A stretch of DNA of 64,000 nucleotides from positions 18,977,984-19,041,983 of the forward strand of contig NC_092564.1 in assembly GCF_037975245.1 (NCBI RefSeq). Reading direction: 5' to 3'. The stretch's first letter is position 1. Each line of letters begins with the position of its first letter. The position numbers and the translations under genes are program-made. Source of the DNA: Apostichopus japonicus. Lineage: Eukaryota; Echinodermata; Holothuroidea; Aspidochirotida; Stichopodidae. Below the pieces are notes generated by a model that had not been told where the DNA came from, did not search any database, and worked only from the letters and a program-made list of their open reading frames with translations. Positions 58,329-64,000 of this stretch are shown piece after piece.

Positions 58329-60448
58329 CTGTGAAGCAGAAAAGAGCAATTTATTTTTGGTTTATAGTTTACAAAAGCTATTGCATAGCTTTTCCTATTC
58401 TGGGATGTAAAATACAACATTCTTTCATTGAAATTTTATGTCAATAACAAATTCACCCCTAAAAGCAATTGCATGATGCTATAGTGGTGGTGTTTTGTAC
58501 CCGATGAGACATGAGAACTGAGCCACTGTGTAAGTCGCGAGAACCAAGCACAATAATTAGAAAATTGTCAATCAAGGTGCGAGATAATATAACAGAGGGC
58601 GCTTTATTTCGCATAAATGTTAAAAAATTCTCCTTTGGCAATTCAGATAATGAGATAAACGTAAATCTGTAAGTTTTGGAGTAACTGATAACGGTTGTAA
58701 TCCTTTTAAATTGTTTATGTTACATGCAAAATATTATATCTTTAAAGGTAAGAACAATTAGCCAAGCCTGATTCAACGATTTTCCGTTATAAATTTGAAT
58801 TCTTCTCGAGGTTCAACTTCACGTATTAAGAAAGAACAAAAACAAAGCGTTAGTTGATATTTACAATGATTGCTTTAAGGATTTATAAGTGAAATTGGTT
58901 TGTGTTTCTCTTTTCTTATCTTTTTGCTAAAAAATGCTAAAGAATGCTAAAAAATGGAGACTTGAAAGACAAATGCGATTACCAATAAATGAGATGGGGG
59001 AAAACAGAGGGCGTTATTTCATTTATATGACCAGAGCCGTATATATAACAACAGATAATAGGCAGCTGGACTTTCTGTTCATCAAACCCATTCAATATTT
59101 GACAACAAAGTTGATTGCTCCATTGGCTCCTGAATTTATAGTCTTATAAAGGCTGAGCATCGACTGGAAGAACGCAAACTCTTTCATACCTGACATTTTC
59201 CACTAGTCTCCGCCAGACATGTTTCGTGATGAAGCAGCAACAGTGGTAACCGTCATCAAAAAATATTCCCTATTCACCAACCGAAACTTATTTCATGGCT
59301 TGCCAAAAAAATGACATCAGATTCCCCTCTCCGCCCCTTCCTCATAGTTGTCAGTATAAGATATATAAAATTATCTGTGTATGTACAAAAAACTTTTATA
59401 CAATTTTTGGAGTCGTGACTCACCGACGCAGGAGCCAAGAGATCGAAGCACTACTCTAGTGTTACAAGGCTCATGAATTCTCATCAGGGGAAAGAAGGGA
59501 AGGGGTGAGAGGTTGGGGTAACAACACCCCCGCCACGAACGGTCTCCCAACAGTGACCGTTGGTGAAAGTTTTACAGAATTAAATACTGCTGGTATCAAC
59601 CAGTGTGGAAGAGAACTATACCATAGGTATCAAATACACGAAATCTCACATTGGATACAAACTGGCAACGAAATGTGATTTTTTGCAACTCTCTATCTAT
59701 CTACGGGTTCTGTTTACGACCAGATCCGTAAGCCTATATCAACGAAATTCTATCCGACTATTGTATCCCAGTCTTTACGTAAAAGTCAAAATATTGATCA
59801 ATGTTGTTGTATGGTTTATTTCTAGCTTATTTTAGCAGTAGGGCGGAAGGCCATGCCCCCACCCTCCGATCGTCATTCAGGGGATATCTCAGTCAAGATT
59901 TTCTCAGTTCAGTCGGAGAAGATTTGAACCATTACTACGGGTGCTATCTTGGAAAATCAAAAGATGAACTCGTTTTGGGGTTGTAACTGACTGATGATAT
60001 AAAAAAAAACATGTTGGATACGGCTCCCCGTCTCCCCCGCCCCCACCCCACCCCCGCCAAAATGCTATTAGTTATATCGCGTATAAGAGTCAATCATGTC
60101 AGCGACAATTTCATATGCAAAATCTGAGTTTTATGCAAAATCTCTAACACCAACATATATAGGAGAGTAGTTGAGTTGCGTTAAAGTGGCATTACTTCAT
60201 GTAGGCTTATGTTTGCAGGAAACTTACCTAGAAGTCTTAACGTCTGCAACATACCCAGGCATGTGTCTGTGTTTCGAAGACTGCAGTGAAATTAAACACA
60301 GAGCTGTTAAAACCAAAATACCGTAAAATCTTTTTGAACGCACGTCACGGCAAATTCTGTTCACCAAATTTGCGTGTATAGCAATGCGTCCGATGTTCTC
60401 CTCGACGGGGTATTCCGTTATCCATCTAATAGCACGTTTTTGCTGCAT
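57374..60448 (-). CDS. Golgi-type carbohydrate sulfotransferase (Sulfotransfer_2 family), 2 exons
   Basis: Exon 1 is 60448-60228 and exon 2 is 58328-57374, with a GTAAGT donor and a TTCACAG acceptor joining AG|A to one Arg codon; total 391 residues. Residues 1-40 form a basic cytosolic tail, 41-55 a short membrane segment (FYGILVLTALCLISL), and the rest a luminal domain. This is the type II topology of Golgi sulfotransferases. Residues 129-137 (HYPKGGGTT) match the 5'-phosphosulfate loop of PAPS-binding enzymes; 201-215 (TVLRDPYDRMVSHYF) match the 3'-phosphate site. The C-terminus is basic and helical. The acceptor sugar is unknown; the nearest likely relatives are uronyl/heparan 2-O-sulfotransferases. 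The first in-frame ATG after an upstream stop was taken as the start. The frame is intact. Confidence 0.85.
58329..60227 (-). other. intron of the sulfotransferase gene
   Basis: 1.9 kb, AT-rich, with a C-rich patch near 60030. No nested element or gene is recognised. Confidence 0.65.
60228..60448 (-). CDS. sulfotransferase exon 1 (tail and membrane anchor)
   Basis: MQQKRAIRWITEYPVEENIG through the hydrophobic FYGILVLTALCLISL to YVADVKTS, then AG|GTAAGT. The frame is open upstream to a TAA but has no other ATG. A hAT MITE (60613-61257) ends 165 bp before this start, so the promoter must lie in or beyond it unless there is an upstream exon. Confidence 0.75.
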
Positions 60449-60612
60449 ATTTGGCTTTTCAAGCTTCTTCTGAAATTTGCACAATGTAATCGCAGGCAGA
60501 GTGAAAGAGGTCTCTTATTTTAAGCAGTCAGCCTGTTCCAGTCCTCATTTCCAGGTACCGAAATAAGTTTAACCGGAATACTACAGTCTATTACTATAAA
60601 CTGCGTTGTATT

Positions 60613-61257
60613 CAAGGGCGGCGGAAGCACTTTTAATCTGGGGGGGGGGGCACCGACATCAAAGGGCACTTTGCAGAAATTCGATTGGACTGATGCAGCC
60701 TTATATTTAGTACCCTTTATAACTCTTATTTCATTATCTTATTTGCGTATACACATCACTCCATCAACACCCCCCCCCCCCCTCAAGGAAAATATGCATA
60801 ATATCCAATGTGCAAATTGGGAAACAAGGGAACAAGTTTTCTTTTGAGACAAAATGAGGCGAAATCATGCTAGTTGCTAATGTAGGAATCTTCCGAATTA
60901 GAGTTTATTTCTTGTTAATATCTTAACAATTTTTTCCCATTCGAAATAGCTTTGAGTTTGACCCACAGAAATTCATTAAAAGTCAGGGGCGTAGCCAGGA
61001 TTTGCAAAGTTGTATGCACGACTATCTTAGCGGAGCGTCACCATCGGTTGGCGCGGAGCGTACAAGAAAATTTTGGTTTTTCAAACCCCTCAGATGGCCG
61101 GAAACGGCCCTTCCCGAGTGTTCATTCTGGTTCCCTGGCCTCTTGCTAACTTGAGACACCTCAATTTTTATGTAGAAAAAGGGCACATTTTTAATCTGAG
61201 GAAAAGTGGGGGGGGGGGGCACGTGCCCCCTGTGCCCCCCCGGTTCCGCCGCCCTTG
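60613..61257. mobile_element. chimeric hAT MITE, second copy
   Basis: The ends CAAGGGCGGCGGAAGC and GGTTCCGCCGCCCTTG are flanked by an exact GTTGTATT (60605-60612, 61258-61265). It has the same fused structure as 4896-5475, with the internal CAGGGGCGTAGCCAGG at 60984. It is 645 bp; relative to the other copy it keeps about 70 bp just left of the junction, probably lost there by a short-homology deletion. It encodes no protein. Confidence 0.9.
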
Positions 61258-61614
61258 GTTGTATTCGTATAGGTACAACATACAGTCGACATACCTAGCT
61301 ACATAGGTGCATTATTATCAGCAATTGGTACAACAAGATACTTAAAATATCAACAAGGATAAAGTTTGTCTGCGACCGGATTCCATGAATTGAGATCTCA
61401 ATTCTTTTTGCACAGATTCCCTTTGTTACCCATCTTATAGCAAATTTGCATATGGTTCTTGTTGAGAAGTGATGTAGCGCCATGACGTATTTGGTGTACT
61501 CTATATTAATACGCAAATGCTCCATGCAGGAGAGGAAATTCCCTTAATAGGCAAATGTATTGTGTAGGTTAGGTGTAACAGTATAAAAAAATCTCTACCA
61601 CTGTTTGTCATTGA

Positions 61615-62905
61615 TGATAATGGCTCTGCCTTGTTTGGTCGGAATTGGTTGGCACACTTACCATTAGATTGGCAACAGATTAATTGTGTGTACCTGTCTA
61701 CTGAATGTTAATGATAGGCAAAAAAGAAATATTATACAAAATTCAGAAGTTAGGATTAGGTCAAGAGTTGCAAAACTTGGAATTAAATCAAATGACTTTT
61801 AAACCACAACTTGATTAGCCAAGACCTTTACCGCTAGCTATCAAAGGTAAGTTGTCTGATGAGCTAAAAGTATTAGTGAATGAATTAAGGCATTTTAGAT
61901 AAAGTAAAATTTAGGAAATTGTCCCAACTGGCTGATGTTAGCATGTATATGCATGTTTATGCATTTTAACATGTACATGCATGTGTGCCATATATTTGCA
62001 TGTATAACATGTATATGCACGTACATGTATATGCTTGTATATGCATGTTTATACATGTATATGCATGTATATATGTGTGTATGTGTGTATGTAACATGTA
62101 CATTCATGTATATACATGTATGTCATATATTTGCATGTATATGCATGTTTATTGGCCAGGTTATAGATGTGCGATTGAACAACCAGTAGAATTGTGTCAA
62201 AGCGTTCCAACTCGTCCCATCCAAAAGCAAATTACAAATCATTGGAAATGACCCACAATGCCATGGCACAGGATTATCGTTGAATTTGCTGGCCTTTTTC
62301 TAGGCAATATGTGTCTCATAGGAGTTGATGCTCCACTCGAAATGATGGCCAGAAGTAGTTTTAATGAAATCTATACAACTTCATTTTTTTGGCAACAGCA
62401 ATTAAGGCATAAATCATTATATCAGAAGTGATGTTAAGCACCCTGCTTCCAAAACGGCGAGGTTGCGATATTTGTACGAACGTCCAAGCAGTCGATGAAG
62501 AAAGTCATGTTTGATAGTGGTCAAATTCAAACGGAAAGTTGATCAATTTTTGCTTTCCTGTGTGACATTCGTTGACCAAAGGAGACACCAACAAAATTGT
62601 TCCTTAAAAAGAAATGCTCCATACAAGGGTATTTGTGTTGAAAACCAGTTTTCAATACTTTTGCGTGTACTTGCAAAGACAAGAGTTCAAATGCTGAAGT
62701 TCCTAAGGTATCAATGCATCAATGGGGACCGAGGGTGAAGTGATGGTATTATACTTTACAATGTGTACTGACAAATGGGTTGAAGGCACGGATTACAAGG
62801 ATCTTTAGGTCCAGTCATGTATCTAGTTCAAGTAGCACACCGTGAGTGGGAAATGGCACATTAATCAAAATTAGAACACCATCTCATATATCCACAAGGG
62901 AATCA
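61615..62905 (+). mobile_element. Ty3/Gypsy LTR retrotransposon fossil (pol remnants)
   Basis: Short stretches match Ty3/Gypsy pol in the expected order: ALFGRNWLAHLPLDW from the start of the reverse transcriptase region, then, after a simple repeat, EFAGLFLGNMCLIGVDAPLE from the integrase core, and a C-terminal GPVMYLVQV. No LTRs or gag are seen. It is heavily broken with many breaks and large losses, so old. Confidence 0.65.
61938..62155. repeat. alternating purine-pyrimidine ATGTATATGCATGT repeat
   Basis: About 220 bp of ATGCATGT, ATGTATAT and TGTGTATG in near-strict alternation, lying inside the Gypsy fossil. Peptides of Met/His/Cys/Tyr/Ile read across it are not genes. Confidence 0.85.
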
Positions 62906-63329
62906 TTATGTAGTTAATTTCAAGCATCTGATTTAAGTCTAGGTTTGCGAAATTTCTGCTGATTCAAAGGAATTACAGCAGAATAGAGAAACTGTAACTC
63001 TTAAGGTACTGTTAAGAGTAATCTCTATGTTTGAAGTTGAGTTGCATCAGGGACCGCCACAACAGTTCTATTCCTCCCAACATTCCAGGTCCCTATAGCC
63101 GCCCAAATGCAGGCATTAAAGGTTCTAACATACCGTTGGAGACAAACATTCAAATGCAATATAAAGTAAAATAAGAAGGAAAATAAACCACCAGGCCCAG
63201 TATGAGTTGAGTTTGTTCAAAGCACTTGGCGTGCGAGAGATCATTGTTGAAATTTCAACCAACATAAACATCTTTTCTTAGAAATAAGACCATACGTAAA
63301 CTTCAAAAATCATTTTATTGTCACTTTAT
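62906..63329. other. unannotated sequence before the satellite
   Basis: No gene or element is recognised. Confidence 0.45.
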
Positions 63330-64000
63330 TAGTATAGTTATCCATACTGAGATATTTCATCCTCGTATATTTTAACAATCCTCAATGACTGGGAGTTATA
63401 TACAAAGAATCAGCTTTACTAGCAATTATCCGTGCTGAGATATTGCATCGTCCATTCTAACAATCATCAATGACTGGGAGTAATATAGAAAGAATCAGCT
63501 TTACTAGTAGTTACCCATACTGAGATATCGCATCGTCCATTCTAACAATTATCAATTACTGGGAAGTAATATATAAAGAATCAGCTTTATTGAGATATTT
63601 CATCGTCTATTATAACAATCTTAAATTACTGGGAGTAATATATAAAGAATCAGCTTACTAGTAGTTATCCATACTGAGATATTGCATCCGCCATTCTAAC
63701 AATCATCAATGACTGGGAGTAATATAGAAAGAATCAGCTTTCCTAATAGTTATCCATACTGAGATATTTCATTGGCTATTCTAACAATCATCAATGACTG
63801 GGAGTTATATATAAAGAATCAGCTTAACTTATAGTAGTTATCAATGCTGAAATATTTCATCGTCCATTCTAACAATCATCAATGTCTGGGAGTAATATAT
63901 AAAGAATCAGCTTTCCTAATAGTTATCCATACTGAGATATTTCATTGGCTATTCTAACAATCATAAATGACTGGGAGTTATATAGAAAGAATCAGCTTAA
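63330..64000. repeat. ~85-bp satellite array, 8 or more units, running off the window
   Basis: CTGAGATAT starts at 63347, 63435, 63520, about 63590, 63674, 63759, 63847 (as CTGAAATAT) and 63932, giving a period of 84-88 except one shortened unit of about 70. Units contain TTCTAACAATCATCAATGAC, TGGGAGT(A/T)ATATA and AAAGAATCAGCTT. Units at 63759 and 63932 share variants (TTCCTAATAG, TTCATTGGCTATT) not found in the unit between them. Confidence 0.9.

Noticed and set aside
61895-62251. Met/Cys/His/Tyr-rich small proteins on both strands
   Set aside because: They are readings of the ATGTATGC simple repeat.

Overview
This window looks like a gene-poor, transposon-rich stretch of an animal genome, most likely a marine invertebrate deuterostome (echinoderm or hemichordate grade). 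The reasons are host genes with GT-AG introns and vertebrate-like protein sequence, no bacterial operon structure, and a dense mix of hAT, PIF/Harbinger, CACTA-like, CR1/L2-like and LTR elements. The species is inferred, not shown.

Host genes. (1) A selenium-binding protein 1 / methanethiol oxidase gene (SELENBP1) runs on the + strand from 24156 to 45076. Nine coding exons join in phase and cover nearly the whole protein; only a very short first exon is not placed. (2) A Golgi-type sulfotransferase of the Sulfotransfer_2 family lies on the - strand (60448 to 57374) in two exons: a cytosolic tail plus membrane anchor, then the catalytic domain.

Mobile DNA, left to right. 1.8-9.6 kb holds a cluster of short non-autonomous hAT elements, most with exact 8-bp target duplications and TIRs built around a GGCG(T/G)(A/C)G-type core. 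8.6-18.25 kb is one LINE (APE-type endonuclease, then reverse transcriptase with a YADD box) split by a hAT insertion and by a 6.08 kb CACTG-ended element with a TA target duplication. That 6.08 kb element carries a spliced gene of the SAMD3-like family. The SELENBP1 introns hold further hAT insertions, including two nested sets, an old inverted-repeat pair, a CR1/L2-type LINE tail and a cluster of perfect palindromes. 49.2-54.35 kb is an almost complete PIF/Harbinger transposon with both of its genes (MADF protein on +, DDE transposase on -) in convergent orientation. 56-57.2 kb is a BEL/Pao fossil and 61.6-62.9 kb a Ty3/Gypsy fossil. From 63.33 kb to the window end lies an ~85-bp satellite with signs of a two-unit higher-order repeat.

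The strongest points for a second look are the SAMD3-like cargo gene inside the CACTG-ended transposon, the 148-bp perfect palindrome cluster in SELENBP1 intron 6, and a chimeric hAT MITE that has clearly moved as a unit. No CRISPR array, operon or rRNA gene was seen; the only tRNA-like sequence is a SINE head.
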